A DNA stretch of 64,000 nucleotides from Sarocladium kiliense (lineage: Eukaryota > Ascomycota > Sordariomycetes > Hypocreales > Sarocladiaceae). Position numbers and translations under genes: made by a program. The notes under the pieces were generated by a model. That model worked only from the letters and a program-made list of their open reading frames with translations, was not told the DNA's origin and did no database searches. Below are positions 22,764-35,052 of this stretch, piece after piece. Positions within the stretch are counted from its first letter, which is position 1; each line of letters starts with the position of its first letter. The DNA is taken from NCBI GenBank assembly GCA_030734395.1, contig JAUZTG010000041.1, positions 1-64,000 on the forward strand. Direction: 5' to 3'.

Positions 22764-25700
22764 GACTCAGTCTTTGCTGCATGGCAACAAGGAAGCCCGC
22801 TGAGGACTCTGCTGCGTTTTTATATCCCCACGTATCCCCCACAGGCGCATCGTTTAAAGCGAAGCAGGGCATAAGCTTCGTAAGAAAGCCGTTGTTCTTC
22901 TCATGAGGCGCAGCGTCAGACCGTAATCCTGGGCTACCAAGGCAGTCATCGCAATGCTTACAACTACAAGGCTGTTCCGTGTTTAGACACACAATGTTCT
23001 ATCGAGTGCTCAGAGGTCCGAACACATCATGTTGAAGGCGCTGCAATCTAACCACTTTAGTGGATCAGGTCGGAATCTGGTGGCCAGGACTGCATGGACG
23101 ATTACGAACCACTCAGCACAGTCAGCCTGATGGCGGCATGGTCAGCACCTTCGGTTTTGAGTCAATTTTAGACGTGCAAGAAACCAAGCTTTGATGTTTA
23201 TGAACCCAAAGAGGCAAACAATCCGATATTGAGCCAACGCCTCAGCAGTGCACAAAGTAGTGTGGCGATAGTTGCGACCTACTGGGTCTAATCGCTGTTG
23301 GTCAGATCTCTGATGTTTTCTACCTGAACGAAGTTCATACTAGTCGGATACTAGAAACCATCACTAGACTCTTTTGTCCCTATCTTTGATGTTGACCAAA
23401 AGCAGCTATCGTATTATCCTCCGTGAAGAGCGGCGCATTGCAAGACGCTTTTGTCGGTTCTGTCAGATTCAATTGGCATCAGCTCGACTTTGAGACATCA
23501 AAGCCTCTCCGTGACAGCTCCCCGTGTGTCCATCATACTCAGGGATATTCTTTCAGATTATCCGAGACAAACTGAGATATCATCCTTGGACGTCTTGCTT
23601 CGAGCGGTCAAGTTCTAGACGCCAGATGCGATTCTTGTTACATCAGTTGCACGAGTTCAGTTTGGAATCTTGCACAAGTTGAGAGTGAATATTTCTCCAT
23701 GAGTACCAAACTAAAGCAGAATTTATCGGGGCCTCTCTCTGGCTCGAGGTTCGGAGTCTGCTGTGTTTATGGCCAGTGTGCCTCGAGACATGTCCCTCGT
23801 CCGCCAAGAAGCGATCAATCGTCCAATTTGGATGAGACGGCAGTCCCGGATCGAGATGAGGAGGTCTCTTGTGATCGGTCTAGCCTTGAGAGATATGGCT
23901 GGAGCGCATCAGAAACCAAGCTCAGATAGACGGCGGCTCCGGAGGTTGCATGTCCAAGATCATGGCTTGAAAGACTGCGTCACACTTCGTACCACTGGCC
24001 AGGAGTTGCAAGGCGGCATTCCGCATATGTCATGTGAGCGACTTGATGAAATGTGGCAGATTTTGACATGAATACTATGTGGACCAACCCTTCTGATTGA
24101 AGCACTGACAGTTATCCAACCACGGTCATCGGCTTTTTGCCGCGTTGCAAGGCTGGCTCGACGTGGAGTGTGGACTTCTAAGGCTACCTCTATGAGCCTG
24201 GGGACTGGGACTAATTCCAGAATCTTTGCAAGACACTATGATCATGGAGTCCAGCCTTGTCTTCGTGAAATTCTATTAGTCTCAGTGTTGCCGCTCGAGA
24301 CCGACTCGCTATCGATGCCCAAGCGCGCCAAAGTTGAGAGCGAGAACCGCGTGATGCCAGGCTCACAAATTGCACATGCTATAAGAACCGCGCTCATCGC
24401 AAGCAGGCTGAAGGGCGACTGCCATCTGCGTGGCACAATGAATGGCACGAGGCAGTGGATTGCAGGAAGCTCCAATTCGAGCAATTGGGATCGCACAATG
24501 ACCTTGTCGTCTTGTCTACCGATCACTAGTACACTAGACTGTTCCTTGACGCATCCGGATGGAAACCCATCAGAAAGACCTGTGCTTTCGTCTTACGATG
24601 ATCTATTGAACACGATTGTGAATACATGTTCACACGTGGCACCTTGTCAAAGCCGTCAAGCCACAGCTGGGACCAGGACTTACCGTAGAGGTCGATCTCA
24701 TTCGATGTGCGGGGGTATGCAGATGACCTACAAGACCTGGCCACAGTGCAAGGCTAATGGCAAATTGGCTCAATCAATGCTGGGCATTATATGAGGCGCG
24801 ATATGTGCCACGAGCTCGGGGTTCCCCCCCTGCACGGAGAAATGGCCAAAGCGATATTACATAGTGTGACCTTGTCACAATGTTTACTCGTACGCGCCCG
24901 TTGCGAGTGAATCATTGACATCTCGTATTAGAATGGATAGCAATTACGCGGAGGTGAACCCAAGCCCGGCATCCAGCGCCTCTTCTGAAAACTGCTACGG
25001 TCTCAAGACCGCTTTGATGCCGAATCAAACAAACTCGCCTGCTGTCGTTCAACGCCACAGGGGTTAGTCAAGGTCAATCCTCAACCCCACGAGGTTACAT
25101 CAATAGTCTCGGAAGGGGGCGCCACTTTAGGGGGCAGCCGGCGACGCTTGCTGGGATTCCAAGATCCGCCTCGCACCCAGGCACGTAGCGTGTTCCGGTC
25201 GACAAAGCAAAGCTTGCAGTCGGGAGCCGGATGCAATACTCGATAGAGAAAAGGGTCAAACAGATTCTGGAGAAGGTTTACCAAGATCCGAACCATGTGG
25301 ACTTGGTCTGTGCTCGTCCTTGCCTTTGGCAGTGCCAAGTCGCGCTGGCTTGATGAAGGTTCACAGCCCTTGAGCCATCCCCTGTCATGGCTACATGGGG
25401 ATATCAGCAACCGCTTAGGATTTCAACTTCAGTGAACATCCCTTTCGCAAAGCAATACAACGTGTGGTTCAAGAAGCCAGACGGCTCCTAGGGCATGGAA
25501 CTCGTACATCGCACTCCGTACAAGATCTCACGCATACAGCATGCACAAAGACTGCGTATACGGTCACGTCCAAACAGTGCCAGGGCCAAGCGGGGCAGTC
25601 CCACATTCGTAACAACAGCTGATAACGAGATTGCGACGCTGGGCAAATACAACGTCCCTGTTCCCTCTCGATGAACAAGAGTCGGTGTGGGAGTCGTGGG

Positions 25701-27143
25701 ATGATGGTCAACGTGATGGCGCCTCCAGTCGTGCCGTCGCTATTGACAAATCCTTCGAACTCTACTCCGTATGTTGCCCAAAAATAAGCTCCAGGCAAAA
25801 GATGTGCGTTGACGCAGATCGGCTTACACCTCGACGTCATATAGCCCCCAGTGCCGAGTTGGGGGATGGCGGGTGCGTGACGATGATCCGCATGCTGTGC
25901 CTCATGGGCAAATCCTTCGCGATCTGTAAAGGGTGTTCAACCACACTTTCCTCGCATCCTTCCCAGATTTCTGCTCATCCTAGTGGTCGGGTACAGCTTA
26001 ACTACTGAACTTGGCCGATTCCACTTAAGCGATAGCCTGTAGGATCGCGACTGTCGCCTCTTTTTTAAGCCACAAGTTGCGCGTGTGGCAAGTTCGCAAA
26101 CGAAAGGCGTCATCATGTAAGACGGAGGCTCAAGACCTCACGACGGCTGTCTCTTGCGTGTGCTCTGAACGGGCATGGGCGTCTTGGGCACGGTGTCAGA
26201 TGCGGCAACACCGCAGCTGGTGATGACTGTGGCTACCCCTAGAAACAGGTCGAACGAAACAGGCACACGAGTAAGACATGAGATCGTACCTATTATCCTT
26301 GGGTCTCCATGGTTGCAACACATTTAATGCTCTCAAAGCTGCCACTATAGTGACCCAAACCCACAGTGAGTGTATCGAAGCTGGTACTCGATGAAAGGCT
26401 CTGGACCTCATCAAGCCCGAGTTGTTCTAGGTCTTTTCAAACCCGCGGAGAGCCCCTCTCATTCGATCCGTGCCTGGACGTTCTGATCCATCGCAAGCCA
26501 CACCCGTGGTGGTGGCCGCCCACTAAGATATGACCCGCCTAAGAACGGAGGATGCTAACCCCAGGCTGCCTCGAAGACAAGGGTCCTTGAATGAGTGGGA
26601 ATCTGATGGATCTCTGAACCTTGTCACTGACTGCATCCCTTCCTTTCCTGGAAATGATATGCGGGCTTCTTATCCTTGTTTACGGCGGGGACTCGGCGGT
26701 GACCAGTTGATGTCTTCACATACAACCCCAAAACGGGCCAACGTACGTATCTTCTGAGGATTCCACCAGGCCCTTTCGCGGGGCTCTACTCATACCCTGA
26801 TTTGCATGATGACCCTCCGAATAAATGGAAAGAGCAAGCAGAAACCTTGCTATCAAGGTTTATCTTCTCCCACTACCCATCATTCTGTCAACCCGCTAAT
26901 GGTATCGGCTGTCAACTCGGCAGGCTCCTAGGTTCTTGGAGTACGATGGGTACGCCTTTTTAGACCAGCATCGACCCACGTTTCCCGATTGCTTCCCTTA
27001 GCTATCCAGACCTTTGGTCTCTGCTCAAATTCTACTTCTCACTAACTTGTACGGCGTCCGGTCAAGCGAGAGGAGACTGTCCGTGACTTGAACAACATAC
27101 AACATCGCGTAGCAGTACAGCAACAGCAGTATCTAGCTTCACG
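22764..27143. other. 4.4-kb gene-free interval
   Basis: The longest stretch of the left half without a gene. Frames up to 208 codons (24168-24794, plus) occur but show no signal peptide, domain, compositional bias or splice partners. Other frames on both strands overlap them. I see no transposase, reverse transcriptase or terminal repeats. Confidence 0.5.
22817..22824 (-). promoter_or_regulatory. TATA box candidate of the dehydrogenase gene
   Basis: TATAAAAA on the minus strand 54 bp upstream of the first ATG and 123 bp upstream of the second, compatible with either start. Confidence 0.45.
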
Positions 27144-28640
27144 ATGTCAACACCACCACCAGAAGGCACAGATGCCTACGATGCTTGGGCAAGTGAGGAT
27201 AAGGGCCCAAATATCATGGCGCTCTGCTGGACCTTTATCGCCATCGCTATAGTCTTCATGATCAGCCGTATGTACGTCCGCATCTGGATGTTTCGTCAGC
27301 TCAGAAGTGACGACTACTGGTGTCTGGCAGGACTGGTAAGTAGTTCAAGGAATCCAATGATGAAGACCTTGGGAAGAGGTGCTGACAAAGCTCAGGCTTG
27401 CGCTATCTTGTCTACGGCCATGACCGTCGTGGCAGTCCGTCACGGCAATGGCCGACATTACCAAACTCTCACTATTGAGCAACAGGAACAAGTCCGTCTA
27501 TGGACACTCGCCGCCTTTTGCCCTGGTGTGATGTGCTTTGGACTGCCCAAGTTCGCTGTCGTCTCCTTGCTCACTCGTCTTCTAAACCCGAGTAGATGGC
27601 ATCGTTGGTTCCTCTGGGGCATGACCATCTGGTGTCTTCTGACCCTGTTCGCGACTGTGGGCACGCTTCTTGGGCAATGCACTCCTACCAAGGCTATGTG
27701 GAACTTTGACATGGAGATCTCCTGTGTGGACCCGAAACACATTGTCAATTTCAGCCTGTACGCCGGCGCCATGTCAGCTTTTGTGGACTTGTATTTGGCC
27801 ATCTATCCGGCAGTGGTCCTGTTCAAGCTTCAGATGAGGCTACAGAAGAAGCTCGCCCTAACCGCTGCCTTGAGCATCGGGTGTGTGTAAGTGCATCAAC
27901 ATTGAAAGACTACGGTCTCGTTGCCTATTAACACCACTTGTAGTGGTGGCGCAGTAGCCATCTATAAGACAACTCGAATCCCCGATGGTCTCAGCAGCCC
28001 GGACTTCTCCTATGATAGCTCTGACCTTATCAATTGGACTATGTAAGTACATCCCAAATAGTCGTCAATCAAAGCCGCCCTAACCACGCGTGCCAGTATT
28101 GAGGGTTCCACCATCATTATCGCTGCCACCATCCCGGTACTCTCACCGTTGATGGACAAGATCTTCCGTGGCCACAATCCGTTCGCCAGCAGCCGAAAGA
28201 CCGACAGCGCCGAAAAGCAGCGTCAGTACCGCGATGGCGATCACTCAGGCACCGGCCCGTCTTCGGGTACTCATCCTAGCCTATACAATTCAAAGCCACG
28301 CCGGCCGCTCGACCCTATGGATCCGGGCATGGATCTTGACGAGACGATTATGTGTAACTCCAGTGAGGAGGACCTGTCTCTAAGGAAGGCGAAACGTCCC
28401 GAAGACCTCGAGTCTCAGGCTAGCACCTTGGGACCACGAGGCAGTAACAGCTCCGAAGAGACTCAAGTTGCCGTTGGCGCTGAGGGATCTCATAGGAGTG
28501 CTTCGCAAGCCGGGGGAAGAATTCTACGGACCAACGAGGTAACGGTGACGTACGATACGCGAGACGAAGTCCAGGATCAGCTGGACAGAAATATCCCGTG
28601 GGAGACTCAGGCTCGCTCTGATCAGTGGCCTTTGCGCTGA
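27144..28640 (+). CDS. Pth11-like 7-TM protein (fungal rhodopsin-like) (2)
   Basis: Four exons (27144-27335, 27396-27886, 27944-28042, 28097-28640) give 441 residues. Seven hydrophobic helices are visible in the first 300 residues. RSDDYWCLAGL after helix 1 and LPKFAVVSLLTRLL in the middle are typical of the fungal rhodopsin-like integral membrane family. The tail (about 310-441) is hydrophilic, rich in Ser, Glu and Arg, and probably cytoplasmic. The first intron is 60 nt long, a multiple of three, and has no stop in frame. Intron retention would therefore insert 20 residues (VSSSRNPMMKTLGRGADKAQ) in the loop between helices 1 and 2. No CFEM domain. Only about 25% of the visible motifs are shared with the first copy, so it is not a recent duplicate. 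Confidence 0.88.
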
Positions 28641-29934
28641 GTCTAAGTGACTATGCTTTGTCTTGTTTCCTTTAATGTAAGGCTGGGGAGGGGTTTTGTG
28701 GGATCAGCAATAGGAGTTTCGGGGATTTACACCTGCCGTCGTCTCAGGGACTGAGCTCTTTTTTGTATCGTGATTTGGGTTTTCCGGCCTTTTTGGCATA
28801 CCAGCTAATGTATGGAAATGAACGCCATCGAACGCAACCAATCGTCCTCTGATTTGACTGCAACTGCTTGACAGGACTTTAAAGCGGATGATTTACCCAT
28901 TCAAGTCTGCGAATTCCCAATGGTCCGCGAGTCGGTGCTCTTCCTCGAGCATCTTTACATATGCTGCTGATCGTGTCCCACAATGCAAGTCATCGTCACT
29001 TGACTTGCACGCCGTAAGTTATTCCGGCTGAGGATAGAGCCACGGGGCAGCATGCTGTCCCTAAGTAATAGTCGTCCTCAACGTTCATAAAATGTCGGTC
29101 ACACCGCTGACTACGGAGAGTGTTCTTTTGCACAGTTGAGACTCTCTATAATGACTCTCACTTGGTAGTTTTGGCAGGATCATATGTTGTTTTCTGTCGG
29201 CGCTCACAGTGGCTACATGGAACCGCGTCGCCTTTCTACAGTAAAAAGACATCAGAAGCCTGTAATTTAGGGCGAGCTACTCCGTGCTATACCATTAACT
29301 TCCATTGCATTGCATGGAATTGCAGTGTTGTGCGGTACGCTTCAGGGTAAGGTAGCTAACTGCTGGAACCATGGAACCTGGAAGGTACCTTTTCAGGGCC
29401 ATCGCGCCATCTCGATGCCTTAACAGGTTCAATCGACTCTCATCAGCGTCTTTGCACCAAGATGGGTCAATTCGCAAAATTTTGTGAGGTACGCTCTCTG
29501 GAAGTCATGGTACGACCTGCAAATGTCGGATGCCGCCCTCAGAACTGGCCGATTTGTTTAGCGCAATGCACACAGCCGCGAAGCAACCTGCCTCACCCCC
29601 CGCGCAGCCGCGATCAGCTCATGCATGATGCAGGCCGCCAATCCAGCGCAGCTTCTGCATGCTGAAGCCTGCGATGTGATCCACTCAGCTGTATCTGTAG
29701 GGGTATGTCAGCTGGAGGCAAGGGTTGACTATTGATAACAAATGACCCCGCCTACATCTGTGGTCTTGGGGGCAGAGCCTCGTGATGCGCGGAGATCCTG
29801 CTCCTCCTCCGCCTGCTTCAACATCTTGAGCTTCCACATTGGCATGCCCTGATCTGCGCAGATCCATAGGGCATACACTATTTATTAGTCGACAGCATCG
29901 CCCGCCAGGCCCAGCACACACGACACAATGCAGT
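28641..29934. other. Intergenic interval
   Basis: 3' region of the 7-TM gene and promoter of the kinase gene. No further gene seen. A short upstream ATG (29928) out of frame with the kinase start lies 7 nt before it. Confidence 0.5.
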
Positions 29935-32916
29935 ATGGCTGGCGAGGACCCTCTACCAGAGCTCGTGCGGGACACCGAGCTCGCGACCAACTTCCACCAC
30001 AATAATACGCTGACCATTCACTACAAGCGCTGGGATCGCAGAAAACGCGAGTACTGGCATCGCAATCAGCGCCCGATCGGCTCGGGTGGATATGGGCGTG
30101 TTTGGCTTGAACAAGAGGTCGATAGCCAGGGGAAACCGAAGGAGTCCAGATTGCGCGCCGTGAAAGAGCTCTCGTGTTCGAGCACCCAGCGAGCCCTGAA
30201 GGAATATGTACGCGAACTGGAGGCAATAGCAAAATTCTCTCAGGAGAAGTACTCCGACTACTTCGTCAGATCCCTGGGCTGGTACCAATGCCCGGATTCA
30301 CTGTACATTGCCATGGAGTATTGCCCTTGCGGCGATCTCAAAAACCACCTGGCAATGAATGGTGCCGTGGGTGAGGCAGATGCGCAGGTCATCGTTTCCC
30401 AGATCTTGAAAGGCTTGGCACACATGCACGAAGAGAACTTCGCTCATCGGGACCTGAAACCAGCAGTGAGTACCAGCCATTCGCTCGAATCGAGGTTCAC
30501 TGTTAATCACAGCAGAATGTCCTGATTGTCAGCAAACCCCCAGATGACTGGGTCGTCAAACTGAGCGACTTCGGGCTGACGAAACGTGCGATCGAATCCG
30601 AGTCTACAACAGTGAAAGGCACATTTGCCTACCTCCCCCCTGAACTGTTAGACGAGAACGCAAGGAAGACGGACCACTTCGCAGGAGACATATGGTGCAT
30701 TGGTGAGACTGCATTTGAGCTCATGACCGCCGTCACTGTTTTCCCACATCTTTCGACGCGATGGAAATATACCCTGGACAGAACTGTCTTCCCAGCACAG
30801 GAGATCTATAAAGCGGGAGCCAGTCAGCAGGCGTTGGATTTCATCACCACTGCCATGGCCCCAATACCTTCGGATCGCCCATCAGCATCAGAGGCCTTGA
30901 AACACGCCTGGATGCCGGAACAGGATGATCCTAATGATTCGCCCCAAATACCCAACATCACCGTGGACTGGCCGACAGTACCCCTCCTTGGATCAGCTCC
31001 TTCGGGGACAGCAACGGATGAGTGGACGACAGCTCTCCTACCTGCAAGAGATGATTCTGATATTCCAGAGATTGGTGTTCCTAGCTCTCCATCGCCTTCT
31101 GATGCGACCACAAGGGTCAACGAAGCTGATCGAAGCGAGTCGCCGGATTCTCAACGAGCCACCATTATCGCCAAAGAATCATCTCAACAATCCCCACACA
31201 AAGCCTCTCATCAAGAAATGTCGTCAGTTCAGGACAGCAGCTTGGATATACCGGTGTTGAGGTCTGGGCATAGTGGTATCAACACGCAGGGCCTACCTGC
31301 AATCCCAACACTTGATCCGGGGAAAGGTACGAGCCTTCATCAGATCGAGCCTGGAGCATCTATATCGGGCGTTGGCACTACCAATCTGGAGGAGGCATCA
31401 GAAGTACCGATTCGAACCGTGGGGTCCACTGGGATCTCGATTGCGAAAGCTATGAGAGTACTTCCCACAGGTGCTTCGGACATGGATCGACAAGACGGCA
31501 CGCCTTCAATCCAGCCGACGGTTCGATTAGCAGAGCGAGCTACTCCAGGAACCAGGAATATAACACCGCCTGAAGCTGAAAGACCCCAATCTTCTGCGGC
31601 AAAAGTCATGTCTCATGTGAAGTCTGAGGAGCCTGCTCTCGCGGACCCCTCGATACAAGACAACGGTGATCCAGGGACCTGTCATGCAATAGCCATGTTT
31701 GACTATGAACGTGCAGAGGATAATGAGGTCGACTTATTCAAGGGCAAGCCTGTTACGAGCATCGAAATGGTCGACGAGGATTGGTGGATTGGTACGAACC
31801 ACAACGGCGAGACTGGCTTGTTTCCAAGTAATTATGTTAAGGTTGTTAAGGCAGCCGAGGCTATATCACAAATCGCCAGGAATCCAGCGTCAGAAGCTAC
31901 ACCAAGCGCAAGTCTCACCGCCACGTCTCTCTTTGCTTATGAAGCAGCGGAAGACATCGGTATGTTAAGCCTGTTATAGCTTCACTTTTAGATCATGATA
32001 AGAACTGACACGACTTGGGCCAACAGAAATTGGGTTCCCCGAGACCGCTCAGATCACGAACCTGGAGTTTCCCGACGAGGACTGGTGGTTGGGAACGTAT
32101 AATGGTCAGAGTGGTCTGTTTCCCGCAAATTATGTGCAGCTGAACTCCGCACCAAATGAATCAAGCACGAGTGTCGTCACTGGCCCGAGTCTGCAAGATG
32201 AGAAACGAAGATCGGTAAGCACCCTCAACGCAGAGGAGCCCGTAGGACGTGTTCCTGAAGGATGCATGGCGATCTCATTTGATCATTGCGATGATCCAAC
32301 TTCATCACGCATGCGCCCGGAGTTCTCGCGTATCACTCGTTTCCTCGACAGTAATGGCGCTACGCTGCAGCTGGGACGCTGGAACGATGGGCATGATACT
32401 TCCGTCCGGTCCTCGTATGTTGGCTTCAAGACTAGAGTCGTGAGCCGAAAACACGCCACTATCAGACTGGCAACGGACGGCACATGGTGGTTACAAGATG
32501 TTAAGAGCTCCTCGGGAACCTATCTTAATGGCGTCCGACTGTCCGGGCCAGGCTTGTGGTCAGATCCGCACAAACTCAATGACGAGGATATCATTCAACT
32601 TGGCGTGGACTACACCGAAGAGACAGAGAGTCCAATCTACGGCGCGGTATTGATGACCGTGCATTTTGACTACGCGGGCGCACGAGTGAGAAACAGCAAG
32701 ACGGGCACGCCTGACTCCATTTCCAGCATAACGGCACAAGCTGGCGGCATTCGTGGTGGTTATTGGGAGAAGGGAATGACAACCTCCCCCAACGGGACAA
32801 TGACACCGAATGGACGCGCATATTTCGTTCCGGGTTCAGAGCATGAAAAGAAAGTTAAGCCTCCCTCGCGGGGACTGGGTGCCCTATGGAAAATGAGGCT
32901 GTTTGGACACCCTTAA
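29935..32916 (+). CDS. Protein kinase with two SH3 domains and an FHA domain
   Basis: Three exons (29935-30465, 30516-31959, 32027-32916) give 954 residues. Both introns are clean (GTGAGT..CAG and GTATGT..CAG) and keep frame inside conserved motifs. The Ser/Thr kinase domain spans about 44-309. It has the glycine loop IGSGGYGRV, AVKEL (Lys77), HRDLKPAN (Asp173), SDFG (Asp195) and the activation-segment end GTFAYLPPE, so it looks active. A Ser/Thr-rich linker follows (310-560). SH3-1 (about 565-621) has ALYDY-like AMFDYERAED, DEDWWIG and GLFPSNYV. SH3-2 (about 644-697) has DEDWWLG and GLFPANYV, with an intron in its middle. The FHA domain (about 760-854) has LGRW, VVSRKHATI, SSGTYLNGVRL and DIIQLG, the usual phosphothreonine-binding residues. 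Likely a cytoplasmic or nuclear signalling scaffold kinase. I start at MAGED; an upstream in-frame ATG exists at 29839. Confidence 0.93.
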
Positions 32917-33623
32917 TTAAGTTTTTCTCGAAGAATATGTGCAAACTATCGGCGCCATTCTCTGCACTGTTCGATCGCTCACACTACAGAGTACCTCGAC
33001 TATCGAATCGCGCGATAAGACCCCGGATCCAACTCTCAACCAAGTCATCAAATTGCTTATCAGCATTGTCGCGTAATATTGATATCAAGTCCCTTAGCGG
33101 GCCGGCCCAGACGAGCCAAGTCCCAACCAACATCCCACCCTCTGCTCATCAACCCCTGCTCACCACCGACGCCACCGTCCAATAACAGCAAGTCAACCGT
33201 ATCCCCTCCTGTCAGCTGCAGGACGCAAAATGACTACCGGCTTCACATGAGACGAGCCCCCAACTCTAGATCTGTGTGCGCTGATTAGCAAATTGCTTTG
33301 CTTACCGTAGCCATATCGTAAAACAAAAAGATGCACGTGGTTTGAGACGCCAATAAGCAGAAGAAAGGGGTGCGTCCCGAATGTCTCAGCCTCATTCTCT
33401 TCACTTCACCTTTGATCCACAGATCGATCTCTGTGGTTACCTGCCCGTTGCTTTTTGGTCTCTCAACCACCATAAGCCTCTTGATTATGGCCAGCCGACC
33501 GAGGCTTTGACGACAAAATCAGTCTCGATTGGCGCTGTTGGTCACTGACGTCGCTCGAGCCACAATAGCTACTTTTGAACCTGCCATTAGCACTCAGAAT
33601 CGGCGACCTGGACAACAACGAAG
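32917..33623. other. Intergenic interval
   Basis: 3' region of the kinase gene and promoter of the next small gene. No feature recognised. Confidence 0.45.
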
Positions 33624-34085
33624 ATGCGATCTCATCCGTATGAGCCACCGCCACCGTTCCCGCCGATTCTCAACACCTTGGTTGCGCTTCTACCAGAGCC
33701 CCCGCCGACTCATCAACCCTACGGCGATTCGTCTGACGATTCGGTACAACTGTCGCAACTCGACCACGATACAAGCCGCCTGGTCCCTGAGCAGAAGCAA
33801 CAGCACCATGTCTGGATTCAGGGCAAGCTCAAACCAGTGCAAAGCGTTTCGGCTGCGAACCTGACCTTGGATCGACCAGGTTCAATGAGAGCGAATAAGA
33901 GGGAGACCATGCGCAATCTCGAGACACCCAGAAGGCGATCCTTCGGAGATGCGCATTGGGCAGGTGATGAGGCAGAGACTGGACCGCAAGGAGTCGACAA
34001 AGTCGCGATGAGGCAAAGTACTCAACTTCGAGGATATGGGATTGGTGGCGCAGGAAACATCCGTTCGTTCCTTCATAGCGTTTGA
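33624..34085 (+). CDS. Small proline-rich protein with GGAGN-type motif
   Basis: Single exon, 153 residues. The N-terminal 35 residues are rich in proline (EPPPPFPPI, LLPEPPPTHQPYG). The middle is polar and probably disordered. The end carries RGYGIGGAGNIRSF, which resembles the GRGGAGN(I/Y) motif of the fungal DUF3602 family. I see no signal peptide or membrane segment. The coding call rests on composition, length and this motif. It is not certain, since the gene is short and lacks introns. Function unknown. Confidence 0.55.
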   Translation: MRSHPYEPPPPFPPILNTLVALLPEPPPTHQPYGDSSDDSVQLSQLDHDTSRLVPEQKQQHHVWIQGKLKPVQSVSAANLTLDRPGSMRANKRETMRNLETPRRRSFGDAHWAGDEAETGPQGVDKVAMRQSTQLRGYGIGGAGNIRSFLHSV

Positions 34086-35052
34086 ACGCTTGCTTCTCTT
34101 CTATCGTGGCTGATCAATAGTTCATGCAGGTCGCCCTACCGATGTCATCCATGGTCCCACGAAACCCAACGACTCATTATGGACAATGTGCTTCTCTCCC
34201 CGCGATACGAATTATAACGATGGCAAATGGAGTTTCCGGAACCTGTTCAGCAAGAGGGGGGACCGCAAAGGCAAGACTAGAGTTGACGTAGCAGCGTAGC
34301 CTGGTTTGGATCTTGTGGCGAACTATGGGCGTACATGAATCTTGATTGGCAATCAAAGGCAGTATAACTCTTTGGAATCCAGAGGCGCATTGGCAAGTTA
34401 TGTGTATATATATAGTGTTGGCCTTTAACAACAAGGTGTATGGCGATATGGGCTAGATGACGGTTGGAAGAGCGGCATTGTGGCGGACAGAGGAGTCGCT
34501 TAGCAGACATAGCCTCCAGGCGGCCGAGAAATCAATGCAAGATCACGTTCCGGTCGCAATTGTCGCGATACGCAGAACACGATACAAAACACCGTCCACC
34601 ATGCGAGTCTCGTTCCTGGCGATGGACCTTGTCTCCATTGCAGCAACACGCCAGGATCGCAGCCCGGGTTCCCCCTTGAGCCACCTGTCCAAACACCGGT
34701 CCGTCCAATAACGACGCGGACACACTCTATTCTCATGTCGATCTTTTCCGCTCTTCGAAACCCAAGTTGCGCGCCACTGGACCAGTCCAGCCTAGTTTGG
34801 CGCCATCACTGGAATGTCTCAATGACTCCCTGCAGTGATCGACGTTGCTGTTGCGCCACCTGTTATATCGCAGTATTAAAGTCTTGACGACTGGGAATCA
34901 GTGAAGGTTGTCGCTGTTGAGAGAGCGGTTTTGACTTTCATGACCTCTTGCTTGAACAACGACTGTTTAGAAGACCGCCATTGGCATTAGTGGCTATTTT
35001 CTTACGCAAAATAAGAAGACATTTCGTCGTCATAGAGGCAAAAGAGTATCGC
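34086..35052. other. Intergenic interval
   Basis: Between a plus-strand and a minus-strand gene, both ending here. Several overlapping short frames around 34450-34740 occur on both strands at once, which points to base composition rather than coding. A short TA-rich run lies near 34402-34414. Confidence 0.5.

Noticed and set aside
24168..24794. 208-codon plus-strand open frame in the large gap
   Set aside because: No start context, domain, signal peptide or splice partner, and open frames overlap it on the other strand. In sequence of this composition such a length occurs by chance.
34448..34740. Cluster of overlapping frames on both strands
   Set aside because: Five or more overlapping short frames in all phases with Arg/Pro-rich products indicate stop-poor composition, not coding.
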